A DNA stretch of 64,000 nucleotides from Psococerastis gibbosa (GCA_963971405.1 OZ020492.1:17638204-17702203), one strand, 5' to 3'. Shown: positions 1 through 10,435, numbered from the stretch's first letter. Program-made: numbers and translations. The notes: generated by a model from the sequence alone, not told the origin.

Positions 1-838
1 ATATCTGTCAGTTAAGCAATGACTTACCAGGGATGTTAAAAATGCCTCTCCCTTGAAGTATTAAAAAAAAAAATCAAATAGGCTGCAGGAGAAGGTTTTT
101 CAAATAAAATGTAATATACTTACGGAAAAAAGTATGTCATAATACTTATTTAAAATACAAAATACTTCCTCAATAAATAAAATACTAAATAGTTCCTCAA
201 TAAGCGCCGCTTTTTCGAAGTCAACGTATCTGTATGGCAGTTAGCGGTAACTGGGAGTCAAACATATGCCAGAATAATTTTTGAATGGCTGTCAGACGCA
301 GCCGCTGCTTTTATGACAATGGAATTTTCACCTTCAGGAAAAAGTGGACCTTATACCTAACTCAACGGCGGATCCAGCGGAAAATTTAGGGGGGAGGGGG
401 TCACATGTTTGTTTGTGGAAAAAATGAATTTTTTTAAAAATGAATATATGTGATTATTGGATTTTTAAACAACTAAGGCTTCAAAAGCATGAAATATACT
501 TAAGCTTTCAAACAATTATATCGTATTGCATAAAGCTGCACCAGTTCAATTAATATTAACCAATAAATACCTAGGTGTTTGAAGGCCGGGCCTTATTCCC
601 CATTGTCAATCATATGAGAAATGCCGTAATCGGTAATACTCCCGCTCAAGTGGCTTTCTTTCCAAATATTAAGTTAATTTAGGCCTAAGTATGTGGTTTA
701 TTTAATAATTCGAGAGTTTATTGGCTATTATAATAGATTAAAGCAATAAATTGGTTGTGCATCTTACCTTATCAGAATTTAATGCGGAAGCGGAAAGCCG
801 GAAAATGCGCACATGTGCGCAAAAAAAACAGGAAACAA
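1..838. other. Non-coding AT-rich DNA with a hAT-like element tip
   Basis: No gene is recognisable. Around 363 the stretch CAACGGCGGATCCAGCGG followed by a G-rich run resembles the tips of the small hAT-like element at 62259-62450, in the opposite orientation to that element's right end. The other end of this copy was not found. The rest is AT-rich sequence without long open frames. Confidence 0.4.
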
Positions 839-1103
839 CTTAACAACGCTCAATGAGCCTAGATCAGGCGTTGACAACATCAAAGAAATACGAGAAATGG
901 CGGGTAAACTGGCCAAAATTCAAAATCTCCATAAAATATAATGCTAATGTTTTTGTTTTTAAAAGCTGTTTAATGTGTTTTTATTCATTTTTAACACCGG
1001 CATATACTAAATTGAGGTCTACTCTCATGATACACAGTGCAGAATATCCATTGAAGGGCCTGAAAGTATTTTATTTTAATTAGTGGATTTGCCGGTCGAA
1101 AGT
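839..1103 (+). repeat. Dispersed repeat, copy A, upstream of a THAP exon
   Basis: About 240 bases here are closely similar, in inverted orientation, to 18010-18280. The shared part starts near a GACAACATCA motif, runs through an AATTCAAAATCTCCATA stretch and ends near a GTGAATCCATA-like stretch. Small open frames in both copies give similar peptides, but they begin at unlikely starts and have no protein hallmark, so I read them as by-products of DNA-level homology. Copy A ends about 160 bases before the THAP exon at 1266. It may be an upstream or untranslated part of that gene family that was duplicated, or simply a repeat. Confidence 0.6.
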
Positions 1104-1265
1104 GAATCCATAGACCATTCCAGAATGACGTCAACAGGGCCCTTAGCTGGTTTCAATGGTGGCACCACTGCTGGCGATCATCAACAAACATGGCTGCTAT
1201 TCTTTTTGCATTGAATTGATGGCAACTATATATTTTTTTTTAAAAATTAAAACTTAAATACATTG

Positions 1266-2282
1266 ATGCCTGGCCAATGCGTGGTATATAAATGTAGTAG
1301 AAATGGTCTATTTCGTTTCCCAAAAATTGAAAAGCAGAAAGCGCCATGGGTAAGGGCCATAAATAGGAAAAATTGGAAGCCCACTGCATTCAGCCGAATA
1401 TGCGATGAGCATTTTAAAGAAAGCGACTTTCTGAAAGAGAATGAGCTGGGCTATTATTCGGGACGATAGAAACTAAGGAATGGCGCAGTTCCTTCTGTTT
1501 TTAAGGTTAGTATTCTAGTAATTAGTAAATAAGTTGCAACTTATTTATTATTGATTAACGATAGTTCAGCGAAAGCTTGCTATGTAGCCAATGTTGATTC
1601 ATGATTATTGAGGACAGTTTAGATTTCTTAAAATACTGGGGTGTAATTAGGGGTTTGCTCCCTCCCCTCTCTCTGTGACTAGAAAATTTAAACAGAATAT
1701 TTCAAGTGAGATAAATTATAGCGAGTAATGAATTGAACTGACAAGTTTTTTTAATTGCAACCAATTCGCCATCCACGTCTACTAACCACTCATTGAGTAG
1801 TATATCTCAATAGTATAGTATAGTTACAGTAAAATGTACTACGTTGACTACGCTTGTACAACTGTATATACGACAGACGCATGCCGAAATTAGGGTTAGA
1901 GGCTACAGTGTATGTTGTGATGTCTACACATACACTTGTACTCTAATTACAATGCAATGTATTTCTTTTAGTACCAACAGCCGAAGGGAAAAAAATAGAC
2001 CTCGTAGCCAAGAGGCAGAATGTTTGTTGAAAGCTGGAAGACGTACGGCGAGTTAGCGGTGAGGATGGCACTGCGTCAATCTCATCTATTGCTCTTACGA
2101 CAATGGAGATTACTTCATCCGAGTCAGATGATCTTGTTTTGTCGGAGAAGAAAAATGCATGTGTGTCTGTACAAACAGATTTGCCAATGTTCGCCAGCAA
2201 GTTAAGCATTGAAGAAATTAAGAGCGATCCGAAACTTCTGCACTTTTTTACTGGGTTGAACGACTACAACCGATTTTTGACG
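1266..2282 (+). pseudogene. THAP-domain transposase-type gene, broken 5' part
   Basis: The first exon (about 1266-1505) encodes a THAP zinc finger: MPGQC, C-x4-C spacing, a conserved Trp, the ICDEHF motif (C-x2-H) and an AVPSVF box that closes the domain, followed by a GT donor. An in-frame stop (1467-1469) interrupts it. A second block (about 1972-2282) opens after a pyrimidine-AG acceptor and ends in FFTGL followed by NDYNRFL. That motif precedes the HTH/DDE part in THAP-linked Harbinger-type transposase proteins. A stop lies at 2028-2030, and joining the two blocks is one base out of frame beside a run of seven A. The frame then runs into the copia LTR at about 2283, and no DDE catalytic part follows. 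THAP proteins bind DNA. This copy is either a dead transposon or a decayed host THAP gene. Domain assignment is firm; the exact family is inference. Confidence 0.7.
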
Positions 2283-2373
2283 GTAAAATACAAAAGAATT
2301 ACATATTGAATTACGAAATATTATTATTAATTAGATATAGCCTTTTTCTCAAGATATTAGAATCCACTCAACA
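2283..2373 (+). repeat. 5' LTR remnant of the copia element
   Basis: About 75-90 bases match the 3' LTR nearly exactly (ATTGAATTACGAAATATT through CCACTCAACA). The copy ends in CA one base before the primer-binding site. The first half present in the 3' LTR (TGTTTGTTTACAC onward) is missing, so the left boundary is a rearrangement point rather than an intact insertion end. Confidence 0.75.
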
Positions 2374-2374
2374 G

Positions 2375-2392
2375 TGGTAGCAGAGCGTGGTT
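2375..2392 (+). promoter_or_regulatory. Primer-binding site for initiator tRNA-Met
   Basis: TGGTAGCAGAG directly after the LTR is complementary to the 3' end of animal initiator tRNA-Met. The following bases match only in part. Its place two bases after the LTR end is where minus-strand priming is expected in LTR elements. Confidence 0.65.
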
Positions 2393-2405
2393 CGCAATTA
2401 CAATT

Positions 2406-3800
2406 ATGGCTTACAACAATACTGAAGACGCCAGTGCAAATATTACTAAACTGAGAGATGCCGAGACGTACACAATCTGGAAATTTCAAATCGATATTTT
2501 ACTGAAATCCTGTGACCTGATGGGAATAGCAGACGGATTAAGAAAGCCACCAAAAGATCCAGATGAGTTGAAACTACACAGCCATAATGATGCAAAGGTG
2601 CAGAGGTACATAACAAACTCCGTCGACAAGCAGGTATTAGTGCATCTTATGACTTTACAGACAGCCGCAGAAATGTATACCACTCTAAAAGATATATATC
2701 AGAGAGACACAGCGCAACAGACGTGTGCTTTATACGCAAAATTTTATAATTTCAAATGGACTTCAGGATCAGGAAAGGCCTGTGATAATATTTCTCAGAT
2801 TAAGAACATAAGTTTTAAACTTCAGGCTTTGGGTGAAAAAGTATCTGACACTATGATTGTAACAAAAATCATCTCTTGCCTTCCTGAATCTCTTAAATCA
2901 TTTCAAACAGCTTGGGACTCAACACCTAAACCTGAACAAACCTTATCTAATTTAACAGCTCGATTGAGTCTAGAAGAAGATAGAGTTAAGGTGGCAAGTG
3001 GTGAAGATAACATTGTTTTTAAAGTAGAGCCTAGTAAATGGTATAGAAATTACAAGAGAAATTATAATAATAATAATAATCCTACAACGAAAGATAAGCT
3101 CGCCACCAAATGGGAAAGGGGCAAACAGTCCTCAAATAATTATCTTAAACCTTTCTGTAGGATCTGCCGAAAATCAAATCATAAAGAAAGCGATTGTTAT
3201 TTTTTAGATAAGAACGGTACACAAAGACCTCCAAATTACCCTAAGAAGGGAGACAATAGGGACTCAGACAAATTAGTTCTTCTAGTAACAGAAAACTTCT
3301 CGAAGTCAAATAGAATATTCACTATGGATTCGGGCGCGAGCTCTCATCTCTGCAATGACTTAGATATACTTGAGAACACTCAGGAAAAACACGAGAAGTT
3401 TACTGTAGCCAATAATCATACTATGGTCTCAGAAGTAGTTGGCATGATTAAGTCGAAAAATTGTGTAATTAATAATGTATCTTACGTTAAAGATTTAACA
3501 TGTAATTTGTTATCCGTTTCTAAGATGACAGAAAGAGATGGTGTAATTGTCTCATTTAATAAAAATGGAGTTACTGTTAAAAACGATAATAAAATAACAT
3601 TAAAAGGACCGAAAACAGGTTCTGGGCTATTTACAGTTGATTTAAATGATAGAGAAAGTGGTATAGTTTTGCTAACTGAATGGCATAGAAAACTAGGACA
3701 TTTGAGCTTGGAAAATATGAATAAACTTAAAAATATTTCTTTGGATTTAAAATTTAAAAACTCCAAAATCGCATGTGAAACATGTATAACAGCAAATTAA
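2406..3800 (+). CDS. Copia gag-protease frame (gag, zinc knuckle, protease, pre-integrase)
   Basis: A frame of 464 codons, closed by a TAA where the polyprotein should continue. In order: a copia-type gag (UBN2-like, residues about 10-200), a CCHC zinc knuckle (CRICRKSNHKESDC, about 250-265), an aspartic protease motif FTMDSGASSHLC (about 300) and the GAG-pre-integrase motif WHRKLGHLSLENMNKL (about 425-440), followed by the first zinc-binding Cys pair of integrase. The length suits the first third of a copia polyprotein. The ATG lies about 14 bases after the primer-binding site, as usual for copia elements with a short leader. It is one of the least decayed frames in the window, suggesting a fairly recent insertion apart from the deletion. 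Confidence 0.8.
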   Translation: MAYNNTEDASANITKLRDAETYTIWKFQIDILLKSCDLMGIADGLRKPPKDPDELKLHSHNDAKVQRYITNSVDKQVLVHLMTLQTAAEMYTTLKDIYQRDTAQQTCALYAKFYNFKWTSGSGKACDNISQIKNISFKLQALGEKVSDTMIVTKIISCLPESLKSFQTAWDSTPKPEQTLSNLTARLSLEEDRVKVASGEDNIVFKVEPSKWYRNYKRNYNNNNNPTTKDKLATKWERGKQSSNNYLKPFCRICRKSNHKESDCYFLDKNGTQRPPNYPKKGDNRDSDKLVLLVTENFSKSNRIFTMDSGASSHLCNDLDILENTQEKHEKFTVANNHTMVSEVVGMIKSKNCVINNVSYVKDLTCNLLSVSKMTERDGVIVSFNKNGVTVKNDNKITLKGPKTGSGLFTVDLNDRESGIVLLTEWHRKLGHLSLENMNKLKNISLDLKFKNSKIACETCITAN

Positions 3801-3816
3801 AAGAGAGATCCTTTTA

Positions 3817-4197
3817 ATGGAAAACTGCCAAGAGCAAAAAGACCCCATTAAAATTGTGCACACGGATGTGTGTCAAGTAGAAGTTGAGACTTATAACAAT
3901 AAAAAATATTTCATGACTCTGTTGGATGATTATACTCATTACTGCGAGGTATATTTGTTAAGTGCTAAATCTGAGGTAACTGAAACAATTAAGGCCTATA
4001 CTGCACGAGTAGAAAATATGTTGGAAAGGAAAATATCAATAATAAAATGTGATAATGGCGGAGAATACACATGTGAAGCTCTTAAAGCTTGGTGTAAAAA
4101 GAAAGGAATTAGATTAGATTATACGGCTCCTTATTCCCCTCAAATGAAGAAGTGTCAGCAGAAAATAAAATATATTGTCGCTTCTGTCTGTGATTAA
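3817..4197 (+). pseudogene. Copia integrase, truncated
   Basis: This continues the polyprotein in another frame; a one-base shift lies near a run of A at about 3845, after the stop at 3798-3800. The retroviral-type integrase core shows HTDVC, LDDYTHYCEVY (first catalytic Asp region), KCDNGGEYTC (second Asp) and APYSPQ. It stops before the catalytic Glu, and the last 16 codons are unrelated sequence running into the polypurine tract. It cannot encode an active integrase. Confidence 0.8.
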
Positions 4198-4213
4198 AAA
4201 AGAAAAAAAAGAA

Positions 4214-4404
4214 TGTTTGTTTACACATTTTATATTTATATTTTTTTGGCAAAACTTGAAATCTTTTTAACATTAATATTTTATATCTTTTAAATCCTGC
4301 TAAATGAAATGTTATTAAAATATAAAAGGATTCCATATTGAATTACGAAATATTATTATTAATTAGATATAGCCTTTTTCTCAAGATATTCGAATCCACT
4401 CAAC
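4214..4404 (+). repeat. 3' LTR of the copia element (191 bp)
   Basis: It begins TGTTTGTTTACAC directly after the polypurine tract and ends CTCAACA, giving the usual TG...CA ends. Its last 80-90 bases match the 5' LTR remnant. No target-site duplication can be tested because the 5' boundary is lost. Confidence 0.75.
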
Positions 4405-5251
4405 ATGTTTTTATGCAACATGAGACCTTGCATTGTAAGCAATAACGCGTAGAATGAATAAACAAACAAAAATTGTATGCCTTCGTAAAACTCGTTTTTA
4501 AGAGCAAGGGTTAGTATAACCCTGATAAACGTTTAAAATTTAAAATTAAATTTGTCGCAGAAACCCACTGACGTTAATAACAAACCCTGAGCGCTTTCAG
4601 CAAGAGCTGCCATCAACAGAGGGACATCCACTAGCATAGTTACACCTAATTAAATATGAGACTTACTCACCCGAAGAGAATATACGGAAATATTCAATAA
4701 GTTTCCAAATCCTAATTTGCTGGCTAAATCTATTATATAGGAAGGGATGACCGTGTAAATAATATATCGTTAATTGTCTTTGATTTGTTTTTTAAAGCCT
4801 AGAATCATAGTTCTAAAAGTTACATATTAGGGTATACTTATTCACCATGTGACCAAAGTTTTCTGCTAAACTGTTTTGTTGAAGACAAAATCTCAGTTCA
4901 CTCAATGTCAGTTGAGATTAATTTCTTAAACTTCAATAGCTTAACAGAGTTTTGTGTGATTCGAATACATAGTCAATGCCCATGTATGTAAGCAATTAGA
5001 TGATACAGGTAATCTAATTGGTATTACTAAACTCCGCTGAGGTAAGCCTGACGTCTCAATCACATAAATAAATAAAATGGAACTTATATTATTATTCTGT
5101 TACATGACGGTTACTAATCTGAGCATTGATTTTACGGGACGCTCACCACGGGTAGCCGTTAGCACCTTAGAAATGTAACCGCAGAGCCAGGGGGGTAACA
5201 AAATGCCACAAGAAATAAAAATGATCACTGTAATTACAATAGAGTTTCTGC
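4405..5251. other. Non-coding stretch
   Basis: AT-rich DNA between the copia element and the YqaJ-type gene. I see no coding exon, no missing continuation of the THAP gene and no clear repeat here. Confidence 0.4.
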
Positions 5252-5653
5252 TTAATTATTTCCTTTTTTTAAATGATCATTGAAAACAATTGTGGAGCTG
5301 TCAATAATTTTTCGAATAATTTCATCATCCCTGTCCACAGTTATTAACAGGGAATCAGCATGTGTGTATATAATGAAATGACAAAGCAGCCTATTTGTCA
5401 CCAACATTTGGGTCTGTACTTGGTAGTAGTAGTCGTGGTTAGCTTTTAGTTCCAAACCAGTATTATCTTTTTTTCTTGTGGAAAGTCCAAGGAGTCTTTG
5501 GTGATAAGCTTCCCTCTTGCATTGGAAGGGCATTTGACTTCCAAGACAATGTGATCACCAACCAAGCCGTCGGGAGACGCCCCGATGAATGGGTGATCAC
5601 ATGATATGAAAAAGCCGCACTCCTTCACCTCGTTTCCCATTTGCTCCTTATAC
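5252..5653 (-). pseudogene. Exon c of the SWIM-YqaJ gene, frameshifted
   Basis: Starts after TTTCAG. First frame: QMGNEVKECGFFIS, then SPDGLV and EVKCPSN (catalytic Asp and Glu/Lys). After A7 the protein continues in the next frame with NHDYYYQVQTQMLVT and a conserved tail, ending at a stop at 5252. One missing or extra A accounts for the break. Confidence 0.75.
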
Positions 5654-6304
5654 CTGAAACAAGCGGATAGACTAGCGTAACAGGCATATTTAAATAAAAC
5701 ACGTTAGGGCCTAGTCGGACTCCCAACTCCCGCGACACCAACGCCCCTGATGCTTTCAGTGTCATCTGCAAAGTTTCTAAGGCGTTTGGATGTTAGTATA
5801 ATTTCTGGGACAACAATAAATTCGGTGGTGACGGCTTGGATCGAACCATGAACATTGGACAATAAGGGTCAGCGCTCTAATACCAATAAAGCGCAATTAT
5901 CCTAGCAAGCGTTTCTGTGCCACAGCTGCAAACGACTTCTACGTTGCTAAGCTACATACAAGCCGACCAAGATAAATTGAATATAATAAATAGATAACTT
6001 GAGCCCTGGGGTAGGGTTAACTCCCACCTTGAAATGAATTATTAATTATTATTATTTAATTTTTAAGTAATTAGTTTTAGATTGGGAGTGCATGTACCCG
6101 CTCTAAATTATCTTTGTTGGGTAGTAAGTGGCATGTAACATAGCAAAGCAGAAGTTTGCAGCTTCGGCGCAGAATTGCTTGCGGGGAAAATGCCGCTTCT
6201 CTGCTAACCATCGTTCTTCTATCCTAGCTTAAGCAAATCTATTACAACAACTGGAAACGTTAATAATTGAAAATATAAATTTATCGTATTAAAATTACTG
6301 ATAC

Positions 6305-6528
6305 CTTTGAATAGCAATGGCCTCATGATTTCTCCCATGGGCAACATGCTTATTGTTGAAAGAAGTGGGATTTACAATAGTTCCCGCCAGTTGCGGACAG
6401 TTGCCACCTGATCTGACTATGCGACCCATAATAGAGGCTATAGCTCTAATTCGCAAAGTGTGCCATAGGGGATTATTCGCCTGGCCTCTGCTCCTTTCTT
6501 CCAACTGATTAACAGTTTTTCCGTCCAC
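6305..6528 (-). CDS. Exon b of the SWIM-YqaJ gene
   Basis: Bounded by TTTTTCAG before 6528 and GTATCAG after 6305. It encodes about 75 residues starting VDGKTVNQLEER, the N-terminal helical part of the YqaJ nuclease fold, with the characteristic RGQANNPLWHTLR stretch. It ends in phase 2. Confidence 0.75.
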
Positions 6529-6766
6529 CTGAAAAACAGAATAAGGCCGCATTTTAATACACTCCCTATGACGTGCATTGTTCATGTACCCGATCGCCAA
6601 TATTCTTTTCCAGCGTGCCCCACAGCATATATCGATGATCCTGGTCATTCGACAATTCTGTAGTAAACTTTGTTGTGGAAAGAGCTTCCTATATGGGGAA
6701 TTATATGCAGTACTTTATCGGCCGCTTATTAGAATTGGCCATAAGGGGTTAATCCCCTTCCTTATA

Positions 6767-7887
6767 CAGGGTGCTCCAGACCATCCGTCCACCTACTTTT
6801 TCTCGAAAACGAATGACGTCAGAGGTCTGAATTTTTTTTATCATTACAAAGTGGGGGTTGATGCATTTCTGGAAATTAGTTTGGAATTTTTCGGGGACCT
6901 GGAAGGGGGTTTTGGGGGGGGGGGGGGGGGGGTCCGTATGCTGTTCCTCGGAATAATCAAATGTAAAGGTATATCAAATTGCACATCATTTACAAGCTTA
7001 TAAAGGGTTCATTAATAATTTGCAAAAATTTTGATTGTATCCCTACAGGTTAAAAGCTCATGACCTCAGCTTAACAATGACACACAAATTTTAGTACCTG
7101 AACCTGCGCCTCTATGGGGAGGGGGGAAGGTTGGGAATAGGTCACCCGAAGCATGGCAGTTACACCTCAAATGAAAGCTCATGACTTCAGCTTAACAATG
7201 ACACACACAAAAAACAAAGTTTTTCCAAATTTGTGTGTTATTCTTAAGCTTACATTTGAGGAGTCACTTGCCATGCTTTAGGTGACCCATTCCCACCCTT
7301 CGCCACCCTCCCCGTTCAGGCGCAGGTTCAGGTGCGATTTCTATAGTTAACTTGATAACTCTTGCAATAAGCTTTCATTTAAGGTACAACATGCCATATG
7401 ATGTCATTTGATAGTTTAGAGAAATTTAATCTCAAACTTTAGCTGTTTACTGTACCTGAACTGAAAAACTCAGGTACACCAAAGTAAGATCATCAAGTAC
7501 TCCTATTTTTTCTTTATCAGAAAATCTGGTTTTGACTTTTAGCATTCAGCACACTAACAGCCCTTAGGTACTCAAAGTTTGACATTTAAAGACGCCCTGT
7601 ACCTGAACTTGTAGGGATACAATTAAAATTATTGCAAATTATTAATGAACCCTTTATAAGCTTTCAAATGATGTGCAATTTGACATACCTTTACATTTGA
7701 TTATTCCGAGGAACAGCATACGGACCCCCGCAAAACCCCCCTTCCACTTTCCAGGTCCCCAAAAATTTCCAAACTAATTTCCAGAAATGCATCAACCCCC
7801 ACTTTGTATTGATAAAAAAACATTCAGACCTCCGACGTCATTCGTTTTCGAGAAAAAGTAGGTGGACGGATGGTCTGGGGTACCCTG
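6767..7887. mobile_element. 1.1-kb long-hairpin MITE with TA target site
   Basis: It begins CAGGGTGCTCC and ends in the inverse, with TA on both outer sides (6765-6766 and 7888-7889). Arms 6767-7050 and 7601-7887 are near-perfect inverted copies of about 285 bases, including a G run on the left and a C run on the right. Nested inside is a second inverted pair (about 7097-7333, with GAACCTGCGCCT tips), so most of the element can fold on itself. There is no transposase. TA duplication and CAGGGTG tips suit a mariner/Tc1-mobilised element. It sits in the intron between exons a and b of the YqaJ gene. Confidence 0.8.
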
Positions 7888-8024
7888 TATGTATTGAGGG
7901 AATCACTTTCTATGTACGTCTGAACCCATAGCAATCACAAAATATACTTAATATTTCCTTTCCTTAAAAGAAGCGAATAAGGAAAAAAGATACCTAAAAA
8001 TTGTACATAGTTAAGATTACTTAC

Positions 8025-8444
8025 GTCATAAACACGTACCTTAGTCAAATACAGTTTCTCCAGTATTCTATCAGAGTCTTTGTCATAGCAATAGTCGTGC
8101 TCATCATTTAATGCCTCTGAATTGGCAGGTTTGAGCAACTGGCGAATGGGCATGTCCCCTGCTCCACGCATACCGCTGAAGAACCGCAAATTTGTGAACT
8201 TCACAGTTTCCGGTTGAGGCTGGTTTAGTGGACGCGGTGAATAAAAGTCATCCGCCTTTACGGAGGAACCGACAAATTTTTTTGTAGGTTTGTGGAACTG
8301 CTGCAGTTCTTCTGTGCAGGTTCCTCTTAGGTTTGGCGATTTCCCTTCGCAAACATCGAGCAATCCCAACAAACTCATAGCAACATGCTTGCAATGAGCT
8401 ACTGGGTACGCCCCGACAACACATTCACACTCAGCCTCAGCTAT
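8025..8444 (-). CDS. Exon a of the SWIM-YqaJ gene
   Basis: Opens after CATTTCAG. Residues 1-22 contain the paired Cys (CEC) and the HCKH of a SWIM-like zinc finger; the rest is a charged linker. Two in-phase donors are possible, GTAAGT after 8025 and GTACGT after 8040. Confidence 0.7.
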
Positions 8445-8599
8445 CTGAAATGTATACAGGAAAAAGTTAATCTTATGGATTTTACCTTATATCTCTTTTC
8501 ACTATAGCATCGCATTTACGATATGTAGCATATCTATATTGTGCACATTAATGTTGGACGGATCGTTCTGTAGTAGTCATAGAATAAATATTTACTATA

Positions 8600-9436
8600 C
8601 AATGCTAGTCGGTATAGGGCCGTCTGTGACTCGAACCTTGCAAATCACAGAATCCAAGTCACAAAATATCTGCAGTGTGTAGTGCATACAGTTTTGGCGA
8701 TGATAATCCTCCTTGAGGAACACCGGCTCGAGTGAGTTTCTTGACTGATAGTTCTTCCCCAACTTTACACTGATAGGTTCTGTCATCTAGAAATGAAGCT
8801 GTTAGGTGCTGTAGGCCATCTGGTAAGATATCTCGCAATTTATAGAGAAGACCTTCTCTCCAAACTGAGTCGAACGCGGCTTGTACGTCCATTAGGATGC
8901 CTGCCATTATTAGCTTGTTTGATAGTCCCTCTGCAATTTTTTCGACCACACGAATAACTTGCATAATGGGTTCATGATTTTTACGGAAGCCGAACTGCTC
9001 GTTTGGTAGATGTGCTTCTATAAGATGCTCCATTTTCTCTAAGAATAATGCCTCCAAGACTTTACCCAATGCCTCCAGCGAACTTATAAGCCTATAGCCG
9101 TCAGGTCTGTGATGGGACTTGCCCGGTTTTGGTATAGCGATGACTATGGCGTTTTTCCACTGTTTGGGAAAGTAGTGCAGTTTTAGGCATGAGTTGTATA
9201 TGTTGGTCAAGTAGGAGACTTGGTTATCGTTGAACAGTTGCAGAACTTTATTGCTTATGCCATCTGGGCCGGGAGCTTTTCTTGGTTTGAAAGTTTTTAG
9301 GATTTCTTTCACTCTTACACCAGTTACTGGTTCAATAGGTGTTGACGGTGGCGTATTTAAGAACTCTTTGACTGTTTGTTCCACTCTATTTGCAAAGGTA
9401 GGCATTTCCACCGGATTAGGGGTAAATTGTTTTTCG
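8600..9436 (-). mobile_element. Jockey-like LINE reverse transcriptase fragment
   Basis: The minus strand encodes about 265 residues of non-LTR RT: LEKQFTPNPVEMPTFANRV at the start, then PRKAPGPDGI, the YRLISSL-ALGKVLE stretch, NEQFGFRKNH, DVQAAFDSVW (RT motif A Asp) and AGVPQGGLSSPKLY (motif B). It stops just before the YADD-type catalytic motif. Endonuclease and tail are missing on the two sides. The 5' side is cut exactly at the palindrome starting at 9438. It is a dead fragment, but its frame is open over 250 codons. Confidence 0.8.
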
Positions 9437-9437
9437 A

Positions 9438-9556
9438 GACGTCAATAGTGATAGTAATGGTGGTATTGACGTGGTAGCAGACATTTTTAGACTGTCTTTA
9501 ATGTCTGCTACTACGTCAATCACGTCAATACCACCATTACTATCACTATTGACGTC
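9438..9556. repeat. Palindrome H1 with GGTAGCAGACAT core
   Basis: The left arm (GACGTCAATAGTGATAG onward) and right arm are inverted copies. The right arm has nine extra bases. The centre holds GGTAGCAGACAT (9473-9484), a short loop and ATGTCTGCTAC (9501-9511). The outer neighbour GGTGGAATAACCGCCTAA (9557-9574) matches the right tip of the element at 56189-59949. It belongs with palindromes H2 (59779) and H3 (60444). Confidence 0.8.
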
Positions 9557-9574
9557 GGTGGAATAACCGCCTAA

Positions 9575-10009
9575 AGTGTTTACATTTTTTAATTTGAGCG
9601 GGAAGCGCCCAAGCGCACCCAAGTGGCCAAAATAGGAAAGTGGGACCCAAATACTTTGTGACTGCGATCCTGTGATTTCATTGAAAAAAATCACAAAGCT
9701 CTGAAATATTGCATCCTATGGATAAGCATAGGGATGCCAGTCTTGTTATTTCGATTGGCAGGCTATGGTAGTAGTTTCTCAGGCTAACGACAACCTTCTG
9801 AACTAGAGCAGCCTTTACTTACAAAAAAGAAGCCACGTTCAAAATGTCCCCCCCCCCCTCCCCCCAGGAATTCTGGTGACAAAGATGGTATGGAGACGAA
9901 AGGCATAGTATCCACAATAACGAAAGGGAAATTAATTCTTGGTATATGCTTATTTTACATGAAAGACATCATGAAAAAATCAACATATTGACCAAGTACT
10001 TTCTTAAAA
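9575..10009. other. Non-coding stretch with a poly-C run
   Basis: No gene seen. A C-rich run lies near 9847-9865. The sequence leads into the GC-rich minisatellite. Confidence 0.35.
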
Positions 10010-10068
10010 ATAATTACTCAAAATGCTTAAAACGCCAATATTTCAGACCTATTTTTTCAAACTTTTTC

Positions 10069-10435
10069 TTCGGGAGAGACCCCCGGGCCCACTCAGAGGT
10101 AGGTGGGTTTATTCGTATGTAAAATCTCAACTGTACTGCTTGCAAAATGCGTAAAACCTCACTAATTTGGGCCTAATTATCAATTATTTTTTATCCGGGG
10201 GAGACCCCCGGGCGCCCCCTTTTTTCCAGGGTATAACATGCCCAAAACCTCACAAATTTGAGCCCATTTGTCAATTTTTTTCTCCGGGGGGGACCCCGGG
10301 CCCCCTTTCTCCAGGTCTTAATATTCGTAAAACCTAACGAATTTGGGGCTATTTACCCTTTTTTTTTCTCCGGGGGAGACGTCATGGTATAAAATGCGCA
10401 AAGCCTCAATGGTTTGGGCCTATTGTTGTTCCATG
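10069..10435. repeat. GC-rich minisatellite, units of about 87 bp
   Basis: At least three or four imperfect units, each with a CTCCGGGGGAGACCCCCGGG palindromic part followed by AAAATGCGYAAAACCTCAC and TTTGGGCCTATT. The spacing of the GGGGGAGAC part is 86-89 bases between later copies. A single diverged unit occurs at 54214-54300. The array ends where the gypsy gag frame begins, so it marks the truncated left end of that element or its insertion site. Confidence 0.7.

Larger units (their letters stand above)
2283..4404 (+). mobile_element. Ty1/copia LTR retrotransposon, internally deleted
   Basis: An LTR remnant (to 2373), a primer-binding site, a gag-pol reading frame, a polypurine tract and a 191-bp 3' LTR lie in canonical order. 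The coding order protease then integrase, with the GAG-pre-integrase motif between them, is that of copia (Pseudoviridae). Reverse transcriptase and RNase H are absent. The frame jumps from the middle of integrase (about 4146) almost straight to the polypurine tract (AAAAAAGAAAAAAAAGAA, 4195-4213), so this is a deletion derivative that could not move by itself. The 5' LTR lacks its first half and abuts the THAP pseudogene. Confidence 0.85.
5252..8444 (-). pseudogene. SWIM zinc finger / YqaJ-type nuclease gene, one frameshift
   Basis: Three minus-strand exons join in phase. Exon a (8444 to 8025 or 8040) starts after a TTTCAG acceptor with the SWIM-like CECVVGAYPVAHCKHV. Exon b (6528-6305) carries LEERSRGQANNPLWHTLRI and the R-x2-AS helix typical of YqaJ domains. 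Exon c (5653-5252) carries GASPDGLV, the LEVKCPSN active-site motif (E-x-K) and QVQTQM. These are hallmarks of the lambda-exonuclease/YqaJ branch of the PD-(D/E)XK nucleases. Donors and acceptors are canonical (b to c splits an Arg codon AG|G). In exon c the frame breaks by one base at a run of seven A (about 5470-5480); on both sides the protein looks conserved. Genes of this SWIM-YqaJ type are widespread in animal genomes and often transposon-borne. It is either a recent pseudogene or an intact gene with a homopolymer sequencing error. The 5' exons upstream of 8444 were not found; an RT fragment lies there. Confidence 0.75.

Noticed and set aside
853-1083. 76-codon frame repeated at 18035-18238
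   Set aside because: Similarity extends beyond the frames at DNA level and the starts are not shared; treated as a DNA repeat, not a protein family.
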